A stretch of 64,000 bases of DNA from Vibrio azureus (GTDB taxonomy: Bacteria > Pseudomonadota > Gammaproteobacteria > Enterobacterales > Vibrionaceae): assembly GCF_002849855.1 (NCBI RefSeq), contig NZ_CP018616.1:248001-312000 (forward strand). Direction: 5' to 3'. The notes under the pieces are model-generated. The model saw nothing but the letters and a program-made list of their open reading frames with translations, ran no database searches and was not told where the DNA came from. The position numbers and the translations under genes are program-made. Every line of letters starts with the position of its first letter. The first letter of the stretch is position 1. Of this stretch, positions 1 to 8,557 are shown one piece after another.

Positions 1-137
1 TCCAGATCAACCAGATTTTTAAACTTTTTACCGTTTTTTAGGTTATCAACCACCAGAATATCGTTAATTCCTGCTTCGTTGAGTGCTTTAACAATATTGC
101 TGCCAATCATGCCAGCACCACCAGTTACGATGATCAT
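1..137 (-). CDS. gmhD: ADP-L-glycero-D-manno-heptose-6-epimerase, N-terminal fragment
   Basis: Only the first 45 or so codons are in the window; the rest lies beyond base 1. The translation begins [19 protein letters not shown] and continues with [11 protein letters not shown], the Rossmann glycine motif and following beta-strand of the short-chain epimerase GmhD (RfaD/HldD). The enzyme converts ADP-D-glycero- to ADP-L-glycero-mannoheptose for the lipopolysaccharide inner core. In vibrios gmhD is the usual left border of the surface-polysaccharide locus, which fits the genes that follow. The identification rests on a short N-terminus plus context. Confidence 0.85.
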   Translation of the reverse strand, partial: MIIVTGGAGMIGSNIVKALNEAGINDILVVDNLKNGKKFKNLVDL

Positions 138-210
138 AAGACTTCCACCATAGATTAAAATTTTCTTCAGAATTTTAGCAAGAAACGGAAAGTAGCGCTA
201 TTGGTAGGGA

Positions 211-275
211 TAAACTAGGTTCTAGGTTCTAGGACCTAGGACCTATGACCTATGACCTAGAACCTAGAACCTTTC
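211..275. repeat. CTAGG-family repeat forming a large inverted repeat
   Basis: Two perfect 17-base arms (217-233 and 256-272, reading AGGTTCTAGGTTCTAGG and its complement) are separated by 22 bases that are themselves CCTA-rich. The element sits in the 221-bp gap between the 3' end of the yjbH-like gene and the start of gmhD. There is no T-run, so it is not a typical terminator. It belongs to the CCTAGG repeat family found elsewhere in the window. Confidence 0.75.
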
Positions 276-339
276 CCATATTCCGTATACCAAAAATATA
301 TTCAAGAACTGTTGAAACACACGAAACACCCTGTATGCT

Positions 340-361
340 CCTTCTAGGACCCTAAAACCTA
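340..361. repeat. short CTAGGACC-family repeat at a gene 3' end
   Basis: The sequence TTCTAGGACCCTAAAACCTA contains a degenerate copy of the ACCCTAGG repeat. Its last three bases are the TAG stop codon (minus strand) of the yjbH-like gene. Confidence 0.6.
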
Positions 362-2554
362 CTCCCCAGACGCATTCGGACGTTGATACCACGGATTACG
401 TTCATCCGTTAGCTCAATCAAGCTGTATTTACGTCCTAGCTTTTGACCACCATCTCGAGTGAGAGGCTGCCAGCTAAAGAAGGCGCGATTATTACTTGGC
501 TTCACCGTCATAATATCGAATGGAATCGAGACATAGAATCCTTTGGTAAAGCTGCCTTCACCAAACTCATCGGCTGATAAATCACTGATTGAAGCAAACG
601 CTCCGGCAATGACACCACTCTTAAACTGTTTTGCGACATTGATCTGAGTACCCACATCACCGGCTAAGAACTGACCGACATCGACTTGGATCATTAAGTC
701 TTGTAGGAAATTCCATTGCGGGAAGTAATAGCCAGACACAAAGCCAGTAAAGCCTTTATCGATCACTTCAAATGGGCGGCCGTATTCAGGGATTTGCTGC
801 CATTTTTGATCGTAGACACCGAAGTAGCTTTGCGGGTCACGCTGAGAGATCAGGTTAATATCGGCACCGATGGCCCAGTTTGCGCCTTGTGGACGGTAAA
901 GCACTTCGGTACCAACCCCTGCAAACATACTCTCGAGATAACCGGCATAAACTTGCTGATCAACGCTATCGCCATACTCTTGGAACCACGTCATTTGAAG
1001 GTTAGACATGGTCACAGGGTGCTCATTTTGGTAAGCACGGAACATGGTACGCACGCGAGGAACCGAAGTCGCATCTGGTGGAGTGACGAAGTTAAATTTA
1101 TCGTAGTTGTTGTACCAATCCCAGTAGAGAGAGCCGCCAAATTCGAGATTATCAGTCAGCCAGTAGGAAGCGCTGCCAGTTAAACCGACACTGAATAAAT
1201 AGAATGATTCAGGGTTACCCAATGTTTGAGCCAACTTTGGCGAGAAGCCCCAATCAAAACGCTCAAAGCCATCATAAGTGGGTGTCCCTTGCGGCTGTGC
1301 ACTTGAGTTGGAGGTGGCATCTTCAATGCTTGGGTTGAGATAATTTACTTCAGCAAAGTCGCGATACTTGTTTTTATCGATCACGGTTTGGTTGCTTAAA
1401 ATACCGCCATTACGCTCGTTGATGGTAAAAGTCTCAATCTCTTGAGGCATCTGGTTGGTTAATACCGCTGCGGCTTTTTCATGCGCTTCTTTACGATCGC
1501 GGTATTTCTTCTGTTCACCGACGACAGATACCGTGTCACCATCGACATAAATTTGGGTATTTTGATAGCCTGCAATCTTATCCAGATCTTCTGTGACACG
1601 TTGCCAATCAACATCCGACAACTGATCTGGTTGCTGTTGGCTTATGGCTGGAGTTGGGGTATCACGCCAAAACGATGGCATATCATTAAAGTTGGTATTG
1701 AGGCTAATCCCTGCAACTAAAGTATCCCCGCGCTCATAACTTAAGCGCAGATCGCCCATGGTGCCTAAACGGTAAAGTGCACCGATGTTCCATGGCGTGT
1801 GGGGTGTCATATTAACGTCACCGCGCATGACAGGAAAATCTTCGCTATAGTCGTTACTGTCGTATTCAAGCTTAAAACGCAGTGGAGCATATAAGGTTTG
1901 ATATTCAATGCCACCAAAGAGAGCCGAAGTGCCTTTAAACCAACGTTCAAAATCGACACTGCCGCCTGTTCCTTTATAGTCGGATGGACGAGAGCAGTAT
2001 TTATCGGAAGCTTTACAGGCTGGGTTAGTGATATTGTCACGAGTGCCTAAATAGCCCCAACCTAAACCCAAGGTAAAATCAAACGTACCGACATTGGGGT
2101 GAGAGTAGCGCTTGGTAGCCGCGAAGTATTCACCATCAAATAAGCCAGTACCGGCAAAATCACGAATGCCCACGGACAACTCAGGCAAATAGTGTGACTC
2201 TTCCAATAAGCGAACCTTAAAGTCGATGCCCTTATCGGTATATTTCGTTTTACCAGAAAAGCTAGGGTCACTGCTATAAAGCATATCGTTAACTAGGGTG
2301 TAGCGCAGTGTGGTTTCTAGCCAAGGCAGCACTTGTAAAGTAACGTTATAAAACAGGTATTCATCACTGCCCGTCACGGCAAAGTTAAATTCACCTTCCG
2401 GTGCCATACGGCCGGTTGGCATTTGCATCAAGCCAACGCCACCAAAGTCCATTTGAGAGGGTTGCAGTGGCGGCACTTCAAAAGGCATCTCTTGAGCCCA
2501 AACCAACGCTGGGCTGATTAAACAGAGCGATAAAGGGGTTCTAATCAGGTTCAT
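359..2554 (-). CDS. yjbH: YjbH-family exopolysaccharide outer-membrane protein
   Basis: The protein has 731 residues with a signal peptide of about 20 residues (cleavage after ALVWA). Long amphipathic beta-rich stretches follow, as in YjbH (PF06082; GfcD in E. coli group 4 capsule operons, WbfB in V. cholerae O139). Family members are predicted outer-membrane barrels that help secrete or modify extracellular polysaccharide; the molecular role is unproven. It is the last gene of a leftward operon yjbE-yjbF-yjbG-yjbH and starts 2 bases after yjbG. The TAG stop codon falls inside a CTAGGACC-type repeat. Confidence 0.85.
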   Translation of the reverse strand: MNLIRTPLSLCLISPALVWAQEMPFEVPPLQPSQMDFGGVGLMQMPTGRMAPEGEFNFAVTGSDEYLFYNVTLQVLPWLETTLRYTLVNDMLYSSDPSFSGKTKYTDKGIDFKVRLLEESHYLPELSVGIRDFAGTGLFDGEYFAATKRYSHPNVGTFDFTLGLGWGYLGTRDNITNPACKASDKYCSRPSDYKGTGGSVDFERWFKGTSALFGGIEYQTLYAPLRFKLEYDSNDYSEDFPVMRGDVNMTPHTPWNIGALYRLGTMGDLRLSYERGDTLVAGISLNTNFNDMPSFWRDTPTPAISQQQPDQLSDVDWQRVTEDLDKIAGYQNTQIYVDGDTVSVVGEQKKYRDRKEAHEKAAAVLTNQMPQEIETFTINERNGGILSNQTVIDKNKYRDFAEVNYLNPSIEDATSNSSAQPQGTPTYDGFERFDWGFSPKLAQTLGNPESFYLFSVGLTGSASYWLTDNLEFGGSLYWDWYNNYDKFNFVTPPDATSVPRVRTMFRAYQNEHPVTMSNLQMTWFQEYGDSVDQQVYAGYLESMFAGVGTEVLYRPQGANWAIGADINLISQRDPQSYFGVYDQKWQQIPEYGRPFEVIDKGFTGFVSGYYFPQWNFLQDLMIQVDVGQFLAGDVGTQINVAKQFKSGVIAGAFASISDLSADEFGEGSFTKGFYVSIPFDIMTVKPSNNRAFFSWQPLTRDGGQKLGRKYSLIELTDERNPWYQRPNASGE

Positions 2555-2556
2555 GG

Positions 2557-3333
2557 TTATTTCTTCGTTGCAGTCGGGATACGCTGACTAAGCAGTTGGA
2601 CGATGTCTTGATCCATGGTTGAGGTTTGGTAATCCTCAAATGGAATGTACACCATGGTCAGTGGTGGCAAGTAATATTGTGTGGTCAGCCAGCGGCCATG
2701 ATGAGGCTCTACCACTTCTCCATCTGGGTAAATCAGAATCGGCGGTTGAGGCAGAGTCGCGAGCTCTTTTGTTGAGGCTAGGCTGTCAAGTTGCGCTTTT
2801 AAAGCGATGCCTGGCAAATTGCTGACTCGGTAAAGGCCATCGAGGTTGCCCAAGTAAAGTACGTTTTCTTCTCGTGCTGGAGCGCTCAGGGCCAGTAGGC
2901 CGGTTAAACGTGGATTGGCAAATTTATCTAGACGAATCGCATCAATATCGACGCCAGACAGCACTCGCGGAGCAAATTGACTCTGCTGAATAAACTGATA
3001 GGTTGGATGAGTGACGAGGTTATGCTGAATCATTTGATTCAACACCGAATTTTTACGTGCCATGCTGCTTTGCTCAGCTTGTGGAGAGCGATCAAAAATC
3101 GTCACGGCCAAAGGGTACTGCAAAGTCATACCTTGTGCTTGAGCCTGCTTTAAAACTTGCTCAAGGCGGGCAGGTTGCTGAAATTGTAAGGCTTGCTGCG
3201 TGCCAATCAGTTCAACTTGTAAGGGAATATCTTGCTGAGCGTGTACTTGTGTTAGCGCAGAAGAGAACAATGCCCAACTGGCCCAAGTCATCATCTTCGC
3301 TAGGCGCGATAAAGGTAACCATCTTTTGCTCAT
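2557..3333 (-). CDS. yjbG: YjbG/GfcC-family capsule biosynthesis periplasmic protein
   Basis: 258 residues with an N-terminal signal peptide of about 32 residues ending in QVHA. The mature part resembles GfcC/YjbG, soluble periplasmic proteins with ubiquitin-like (SLBB-like) domains that accompany Wza-type exporters; in V. cholerae O139 the equivalent is WbfC. Its ATG overlaps the stop codon of yjbF by 4 bases, so translation is probably coupled. The family role in polysaccharide secretion is known genetically, but no enzymatic activity is established. Confidence 0.82.
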   Translation of the reverse strand: MSKRWLPLSRLAKMMTWASWALFSSALTQVHAQQDIPLQVELIGTQQALQFQQPARLEQVLKQAQAQGMTLQYPLAVTIFDRSPQAEQSSMARKNSVLNQMIQHNLVTHPTYQFIQQSQFAPRVLSGVDIDAIRLDKFANPRLTGLLALSAPAREENVLYLGNLDGLYRVSNLPGIALKAQLDSLASTKELATLPQPPILIYPDGEVVEPHHGRWLTTQYYLPPLTMVYIPFEDYQTSTMDQDIVQLLSQRIPTATKK

Positions 3334-4007
3334 GATTTGCTGTACTCTCTTAGAATGGTCAATTCGACAGGTACCATCGAAGGCCCTAAGTGTTGGCGTG
3401 TTTTAATCACTTTTCCTTGAGCATTAACCCAATAACGGTTGTGTACTTCGCGGGATAAACTCGGAAACTCAACCCGTTCTTCATAGACGTCGGCTTGAAC
3501 AGTGTTAAGGGGTGTTTCTACGCTTTGTTTGCCTTGATAGCTGCGTGTCACCTGAGCAGGGAAGCCATAGCGATATTGTTCTGGCCAATCATAAGAAAGG
3601 GCGTAACTGATCGTTGGTGTGGTTGAGTAGCTAGGTACGTCACCATAAACCCCAGCAAGGTTACCCGCTTGTAAACCGAGAGTTTTGACGATGTGCCCAT
3701 TTTCGGTCACTACCATGGCGTTATCAGCACTGACCCATTTAAGTTGGGTCTTGCCTGTTAATGGGTTGGGTTCAGCAAACGCTAATACCACAAAAACTTG
3801 TTTTTGGTCGCCAATTTTTAAATAGGCGCTGGCATAAGGCACGGCGTTGATCTCATCGGCGGACATCTCAACGTCGATATAGTTACTGTAAGCTTCTTGA
3901 ACGGTGGCGGATACATCATTAAATTTTTGTGTGCAGCCGAAAAGCAAGCCAAATAGAGGCGCGACAATCAACAGGCGTCGCCAAGATGGAGGAAGGATGG
4001 AGGCCAT
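3330..4007 (-). CDS. yjbF: YjbF/GfcB-family lipoprotein
   Basis: 225 residues. A signal peptide with lipobox LLFGC places the lipidated cysteine at residue 25, so the mature protein is probably anchored in the outer membrane. The remainder matches the YjbF/GfcB (YmcC) lipoprotein family found only in yjbEFGH and gfcABCDE operons; WbfD is the V. cholerae O139 counterpart. It overlaps yjbG by 4 bases. A strong hairpin lies between it and yjbE, so its expression may be lower than that of yjbE. Confidence 0.83.
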   Translation of the reverse strand: MASILPPSWRRLLIVAPLFGLLFGCTQKFNDVSATVQEAYSNYIDVEMSADEINAVPYASAYLKIGDQKQVFVVLAFAEPNPLTGKTQLKWVSADNAMVVTENGHIVKTLGLQAGNLAGVYGDVPSYSTTPTISYALSYDWPEQYRYGFPAQVTRSYQGKQSVETPLNTVQADVYEERVEFPSLSREVHNRYWVNAQGKVIKTRQHLGPSMVPVELTILREYSKS

Positions 4008-4040
4008 GATGCTCTCTCATAAATACGCTGGTACAAATAA

Positions 4041-4067
4041 AATCGCCCTGAATGATTCAGGGCGATT
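4041..4067 (-). terminator. hairpin between yjbE and yjbF (intra-operon attenuator)
   Basis: A perfect 12-bp stem (AATCGCCCTGAA paired with its complement) closes a 3-base loop. In the direction of yjbE transcription it is followed by TTTTATTTG. It looks like an intrinsic terminator lying inside the operon, so partial read-through would make yjbE transcripts more abundant than yjbFGH transcripts. Confidence 0.75.
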
Positions 4068-4090
4068 ATCTCTCATTCTACAAAACTAAA

Positions 4091-4312
4091 TTACTTAGTT
4101 GATACTGAAGTAGAAGTAGAAGTAGAAGTAGACGTTGAGTCGCTATCAGATGCTGCAACTGCAACAATAGTAACTGCTGCTGCTGCACCTACTGCTACTG
4201 CAGTAGTACCAGTTGCAGATGCAGATGCTGTACCTGCGCTGCCTGCTTCTTCTGCTGCAAATGCAGTTGATGCGCTTAGAGCCATAAGAAGAGCTAGTGC
4301 TGTATTCTTCAT
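4091..4312 (-). CDS. yjbE: YjbE-like small secreted Ser/Thr/Ala-rich protein
   Basis: 73 residues from the ATG at 4312, which has a good AAGGA ribosome site 7 bases upstream. A longer reading from 4363 adds 17 residues before the signal peptide and is unlikely. The signal peptide ends near AFAA. The mature peptide is almost entirely Ala, Gly, Ser, Thr and Val, with a hydrophobic AVAVGAAAAVTIVAV segment and a C-terminal Ser-Thr repeat. This is the composition of YjbE/GfcA, first gene of yjbEFGH operons. The Ser-Thr tail is encoded by four perfect copies of a 6-base unit (4107-4130). Function is unknown. Confidence 0.75.
   Translation of the reverse strand: MKNTALALLMALSASTAFAAEEAGSAGTASASATGTTAVAVGAAAAVTIVAVAASDSDSTSTSTSTSTSVSTK
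4107..4130 (-). repeat. (GAAGTA)x4 hexanucleotide repeat inside yjbE
   Basis: Four perfect 6-base units in frame encode a Ser-Thr dipeptide repeat at the C-terminus of YjbE. Gain or loss of a unit would lengthen or shorten the tail without a frameshift. Confidence 0.8.
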
Positions 4313-4468
4313 TATTAATCCTTGTATTTCAGATTTTAAAACATCGATGTTTGGTTTGTTCATAACATACCAGCTCCCATTTTAGATAAAAAACGAGCAG
4401 CATGTAAACAGTTTCTTACTTAATGAATGTTTTTCTAAATAAAGACTCGCAAAAAAAGGGGGAGTTAA

Positions 4469-4517
4469 GGTCCTAGGTTTTTGAGGACCTAGGATCCTAG
4501 GGCCTAGTTCCTAGGAG
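4469..4517. repeat. CTAGG-family imperfect palindromic repeat
   Basis: The block contains GGTCCTAGG, GGACCTAGGATCCTAGG and TTCCTAGG in succession. The units are mutually complementary, so the block can fold. It belongs to the dispersed CCTAGG family and lies upstream of yjbE. Confidence 0.75.
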
Positions 4518-4576
4518 CTGTTTCTTTCATCATTCCGTATTCAACTTGCACCTAACCAAAACTTCCTTACGCTACT

Positions 4577-4651
4577 TCTAGGACCCTAGGACCCTAGGAC
4601 CCTAGGACCCTAGGACCCTAGGACCCTAGGACCTAGAACCTAGGATCTACA
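4577..4651. repeat. (ACCCTAGG)x6 tandem array with degenerate tail
   Basis: Six perfect 8-base units run from 4583 to 4630, preceded by TCTAGG and followed by the degenerate tail CTAGAACCTAGGATC. The array lies in the divergent control region of the polysaccharide locus. The same unit recurs 13 times at 26857-26960. Confidence 0.9.
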
Positions 4652-4910
4652 AACCCAGAAACCCAGATAAATAGAACCTTTCAAACTTTTCAGATAATTA
4701 CCCTGATGGAACGATTTTGGTTATGTGATGATGTTTTTAAAGATGCGACGTAGTGACCCGGCTAAGCTTGCTGTTTTAGTCGGATCCGTGCATAATTTGT
4801 CAGTTTTTGTGTGGGTCTTCTCAAAACATCTTTTAAGATATTCAGATTGATTATAGTACACAAAATTTAACATTTTTATCAATAGCGTTATTGATTCATA
4901 ACCTCGCGAA

Positions 4911-4948
4911 CTGTGGCTGACGCGTAATGCCGCTGGGCGGTAGCGTAG
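4911..4948 (+). promoter_or_regulatory. JUMPstart with ops element (RfaH recruitment site)
   Basis: The core GGCGGTAGCGT at 4936-4946 is identical to the enterobacterial ops element. It is preceded by CTGTGGCTGACGCGTAATGC, which aligns with the first half of the JUMPstart consensus. In ops-controlled operons RNA polymerase pauses here and recruits RfaH, giving read-through of long polysaccharide operons. It sits about 90 bases upstream of the first rightward gene, in the correct orientation. RfaH control is inferred. Confidence 0.9.
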
Positions 4949-5035
4949 CTAAATGTAGCTAGAGGCCGGAAACGGGATAGGTGCATAAATACATGGCCGC
5001 ATGATGGTCCATCGATACTCAGGAATAGATACGTA

Positions 5036-5599
5036 ATGAATAAACAACCATGGTTAGGGACGCTGAGTGCACTCTGTTTAGGGCTCAGTTCGTTTGCAGC
5101 ATCGGCGGATTTCTACGCTGGGGCATTAATCAGTTATGCTGATGCAGAATACCGTGCTCCTACATCATCGACCTCTTTAGGATCGGTTGAGCTACTTAAC
5201 CCGCCATCACCTTCATACAAGGTGAGTGATGCCAGCCCATTACTGATTCAAGCTCAAGCTGGGTACTTTTTTAATGACTACTTGGCACTTGAGGCACGTT
5301 ATGGCACATCGATGCAAAGAGACGGCGGCTTAAATGTTGATCAACTGGCCAGTGCATATGTCAAAATGAATGTTCCTATCACAGATCGCTTTGCCATGTA
5401 TGGTCTTACTGGCTATTCCAGCGTTGAGATCAATCAGCAACAAAATGGCTCTATTAAAGAGCAGGGTTTTAGCTTTGGCGTCGGGATGCATTTTGCGTTA
5501 AGCCGACACAACGCCGTCGTGTTTGAGTTTGTAGACAGTGCATCAGAAGAAAACTTGCGCCTTAATGCCTTTACCTTAGGCTTTCAGCACCGTTTTTAA
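5036..5599 (+). CDS. outer-membrane beta-barrel protein (OmpA/OmpX-like fold)
   Basis: 187 residues. A signal peptide ends at AASA (about residue 24); alternating polar and hydrophobic strands follow, and the chain ends in phenylalanine (LGFQHRF), the usual C-terminal signal of outer-membrane barrels. The size suits an 8-stranded barrel. It is the first gene behind the JUMPstart element and lies 77 bp before the Wza-like exporter, a position occupied by similar small porin-like genes in other vibrio polysaccharide loci. Its role there is unknown; assistance in export or surface anchoring is a guess. Confidence 0.75.
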   Translation: MNKQPWLGTLSALCLGLSSFAASADFYAGALISYADAEYRAPTSSTSLGSVELLNPPSPSYKVSDASPLLIQAQAGYFFNDYLALEARYGTSMQRDGGLNVDQLASAYVKMNVPITDRFAMYGLTGYSSVEINQQQNGSIKEQGFSFGVGMHFALSRHNAVVFEFVDSASEENLRLNAFTLGFQHRF

Positions 5600-5676
5600 T
5601 TGTTAATTTTATTTTAATTATTAGCGGGCTCAGCTCAAAGCAGCTGGGCTTTCCCAATTTTGATTTACCATAGCGA

Positions 5677-8475
5677 ATGATCATGCTCAAAGGATATTTC
5701 TCAATTGCAGCTTGTGTGTTAGCCAGCACCTTGATGTCGGCTGCACAGGCGCAAACGCCAACCCCTGAACAGATAAAAATGTTTCAAAGTTTGCCTGCGG
5801 ATCAGCAACAGGCGCTGGCCAGTAAATATGGTATTACACTACCTAACGGCTCATCAGCTCAGTCGAGCGAGTACAATAATCCGCAAGTGATGGCACCTCG
5901 ACCCATGGTCAGTGAACGTGTGCTCACTGAGCAGCAGCAAGCGGAAGCGGAGCAACAGCCACAAGGTTTAAAACGATTTGGCTTGGACTTATTTGCTGGC
6001 TCACCGACCACTTTTGCTCCTGTTGGTGATGTGCCTGTTCCTGCTGATTACACGGTAGGCGCCGGAGATGAAATCGTCATTCAGCTGTTTGGTAAAGAGA
6101 ACAATACCCACCGTCTACGCGTAAATCGTGCTGGTATCATCAACTTTCCTTCTCTTGGCCCAGTACAAGTCGCAGGGATGAGCTTCTCTGATGTGCGTGA
6201 ATCACTCAATCAACGCGTCAAAGAGCAAATGATTGGTGTACGCAGTGATATTTCATTGGGCAAAATGCGTACCATGCAAGTATTTGTCATGGGCGATGCT
6301 TACAAACCTGGCTCTTACACCGTAAGTGCGCTGACAACCATTTCGCAAGCGATTTACTACAGTGGTGGTTTTGATGAAAGCGGTGCGTTACGTAATATTC
6401 AACTCAAACGTAATGGCCAAGTGATCCGCAAGCTGGATATGTATGACCTGCTATTAAAAGGCGATGCCCGCAACGATGTACGCTTAATGCCCGGTGATGT
6501 GGTGTTCATTGGCCCAGTGGGTAACACCATTTCGATTGACGGTGAAGTCAACCGCCCTGCAATTTATGAAATCAAACCGGGTGAAACCTACCAACAAGCG
6601 ATTCATATGGCGGGGGGCTTTACTGCAAACGCTCACCGTGATCAGGTTGAAATAAAACGCTACGCAGCCAAAGGCGCACGTAACGCGCTTACGCTTGATT
6701 TTAACCAAGCTCGCGATAAGCAAACCAAAGTGAAAGACGGTGATACAGTCAACGTATTAACCAAGAGCGAAGAGCTCACGCGTTATGTGCAAATTGAAGG
6801 TGATGTTCGCCACCCCGGCTTTGTCGAATGGAAATCAGGTCTACGTATTGCCAACTTATTCCAAGCCGTAGATACCTCGTTTAACTCAACCGCGGACGTT
6901 AATTACGCCGTTGTAGTTCGTGAAGTGAATCCACAGCGTGATATTGAAGTGTTCCAGATTAATTTGGCTAACGCAATTTTAGCGCCTAACAGCCAAGATA
7001 ACTTAGAACTGCAATCGCGTGACCGAGTATTGGTGTTTAACCGCTTTAACAATGAAGATCTTGATGCCTTTGCGGAACAAGAAGTGACCAGCAAAGCGAA
7101 AACCTTAGAGCAAGCACAGCAGCAAGCGGAACAAGCACAACAGAAAGAACAAGCGGCCTTGAATTCATCTGTTGCGTTGCTCACGGCGCCACAAGGAAAC
7201 TTGTCACAAGAGATGTTAGCTCAAGGTATGACGACTCAAGGTCACTTATCGGGCTCTCAAAACCTAAATGCAGAAGCTCATCTTCAAGGTAATAGGCAGC
7301 AGGTTAATTCAGGTTTAGTGATGGCCGAGCCTAAGATTATGTTCCATGGCCGAGAAATCACCCAAGAGGACTTTGATGCCATCAAGCAAAATACTCGCAG
7401 TTCTTTGCTTGCGCCAGTCTTACTGCAGTTGCAACAGCAATCGCGTTTAGGTTTAGCGCCACAAATTGCAGAAGTATTTGGTGAAGTAAAACATCCTGGC
7501 CGTTACCCAATCACACCACGAATGAGTGTGTCGAGCTTGCTGGCCGCAGCAGGTGGGCTGACTTATAACGCCTTTACCATCAACGCTGAGTTAGCACACA
7601 CGGTGATCAATAATATTGATGAGCGTGCATCGATTGACGTTGAACGGGTTGATTTGCGCAAAGCGATTCAAGGTAATAGCAATGCAGATGTGTTGATCTC
7701 TGGTCGTGACCGCTTAAATATCCTTGAAAAGCCAAATGTGAAACTGCAAAGTACTGTGACCCTTCAAGGTGAAGTGCGCTTCCCTGGTACGTACACCGTG
7801 CGCCAAGGTGAAACCCTCGATCAGTTGTTAACACGTGCGGGTGGCTTGACAGAATTTGCTCACCCTCAAGGTGCAATTTTCACTCGTGAAGCTTTACGCC
7901 TACAAGAGCAGAAGCTGCTCAATCAATACGCGCAAGACATGCGTGCAGAAACGGCCAAAAAAGCTTTCCGTGCTGACGGCAACTTCAACTCGGTAATTTC
8001 TGACCCAGAAAAGACCTTGAAGTTTGTTGAAGAAGCCAGCAATAGTAAAGCTCTAGGACGCATGGTGGTTCAGCTTAACCGTATTCTTAAAGGTGACCAC
8101 TCAGCAGACTTTATGTTGGAAGACGGCGACTTCTTATTTGTGCCAACCTTCCGTAATACCGTTTCTATTATGGGTGAAGTTCAAGTCCCTATTACGTACT
8201 TGCTGGATGATAAGCTGGATGTCGATGACTACCTGAACAAAGCTGGTGGCGCGAAAAAGCAAGCGGATGAAGACCGTATCTTTGTTGTCCGTGCCGATGG
8301 CTCGGTATACAAACCATCGTCTGGCTACTGGTTCGGCAACAATCATGAAGATCTAAAAGCAGGCGACACGATTGTTGTGCCAATTGACACCGATTACCGT
8401 GATGCTCTCAGCACCTGGACAGCTGCAACGCAGATCCTATACCAAACCGGTGTAGCGATTAATGCGTTGAAGTAA
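5677..8475 (+). CDS. wza: Wza-like polysaccharide export protein with multiple SLBB domains
   Basis: 932 residues, more than twice the length of E. coli Wza (379). A signal peptide ends near AAQA. The polysaccharide export motif (PADYTVGAGDEIVIQLFG) is at about 123-139. At least six SLBB-type segments follow, each with a GEV/GDV-x-x-P-G-x-Y signature (near residues 205, 287, 372, 605, 690 and 830). A Gln-rich, probably coiled-coil stretch lies near 475-500. It corresponds to WbfF/OtnA of V. cholerae O139 and VP0220-type proteins. It should form the outer-membrane or periplasmic export channel for the polymer. No lipobox is evident, unlike E. coli Wza. A start at the third codon (ATG at 5683) is equally possible. 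Confidence 0.88.
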   Translation: MIMLKGYFSIAACVLASTLMSAAQAQTPTPEQIKMFQSLPADQQQALASKYGITLPNGSSAQSSEYNNPQVMAPRPMVSERVLTEQQQAEAEQQPQGLKRFGLDLFAGSPTTFAPVGDVPVPADYTVGAGDEIVIQLFGKENNTHRLRVNRAGIINFPSLGPVQVAGMSFSDVRESLNQRVKEQMIGVRSDISLGKMRTMQVFVMGDAYKPGSYTVSALTTISQAIYYSGGFDESGALRNIQLKRNGQVIRKLDMYDLLLKGDARNDVRLMPGDVVFIGPVGNTISIDGEVNRPAIYEIKPGETYQQAIHMAGGFTANAHRDQVEIKRYAAKGARNALTLDFNQARDKQTKVKDGDTVNVLTKSEELTRYVQIEGDVRHPGFVEWKSGLRIANLFQAVDTSFNSTADVNYAVVVREVNPQRDIEVFQINLANAILAPNSQDNLELQSRDRVLVFNRFNNEDLDAFAEQEVTSKAKTLEQAQQQAEQAQQKEQAALNSSVALLTAPQGNLSQEMLAQGMTTQGHLSGSQNLNAEAHLQGNRQQVNSGLVMAEPKIMFHGREITQEDFDAIKQNTRSSLLAPVLLQLQQQSRLGLAPQIAEVFGEVKHPGRYPITPRMSVSSLLAAAGGLTYNAFTINAELAHTVINNIDERASIDVERVDLRKAIQGNSNADVLISGRDRLNILEKPNVKLQSTVTLQGEVRFPGTYTVRQGETLDQLLTRAGGLTEFAHPQGAIFTREALRLQEQKLLNQYAQDMRAETAKKAFRADGNFNSVISDPEKTLKFVEEASNSKALGRMVVQLNRILKGDHSADFMLEDGDFLFVPTFRNTVSIMGEVQVPITYLLDDKLDVDDYLNKAGGAKKQADEDRIFVVRADGSVYKPSSGYWFGNNHEDLKAGDTIVVPIDTDYRDALSTWTAATQILYQTGVAINALK

Positions 8476-8494
8476 AGGATACTAGGAATAAAGA

Positions 8495-8530
8495 TAGGTC
8501 CTAGGACCCTAGGACCTAAAACCTAAAACT
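8495..8530. repeat. CTAGG-family repeat downstream of the exporter gene
   Basis: ATAGGTCCTAGGACCCTAGG followed by ACCTAAAACCTAAAAC. It lies 20 bases after the stop of the Wza-like gene and 28 bases before the four-helix-bundle gene, whose other side also carries this repeat. Confidence 0.8.
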
Positions 8531-8557
8531 TTTAAATCGATCTAAGGTGAAAGAGTA

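Larger units (their letters stand above)
4313..5035. promoter_or_regulatory. divergent regulatory region of the polysaccharide locus
   Basis: This non-coding stretch of about 720 bp lies between the leftward yjbEFGH operon and the rightward export/biosynthesis operon. From left to right it holds the yjbE ribosome site, two CTAGG repeat blocks, an A+T-rich segment (about 4655-4905) of the kind that usually carries promoters and silencer binding, and the JUMPstart/ops element about 90 bases before the first rightward gene. I see no convincing open reading frame in it. Exact transcription starts cannot be fixed by eye. Confidence 0.7.

Noticed and set aside
716-1183. Open frame of 155 codons opposite the yjbH-like gene
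   Set aside because: It is antisense to a well-supported gene, lacks a ribosome site and shows no recognisable motif.
4911-5035. Cyclic-di-GMP riboswitch in the capsule leader
   Set aside because: The GG-rich segment is explained by JUMPstart/ops, and I could not find the conserved GEMM core.
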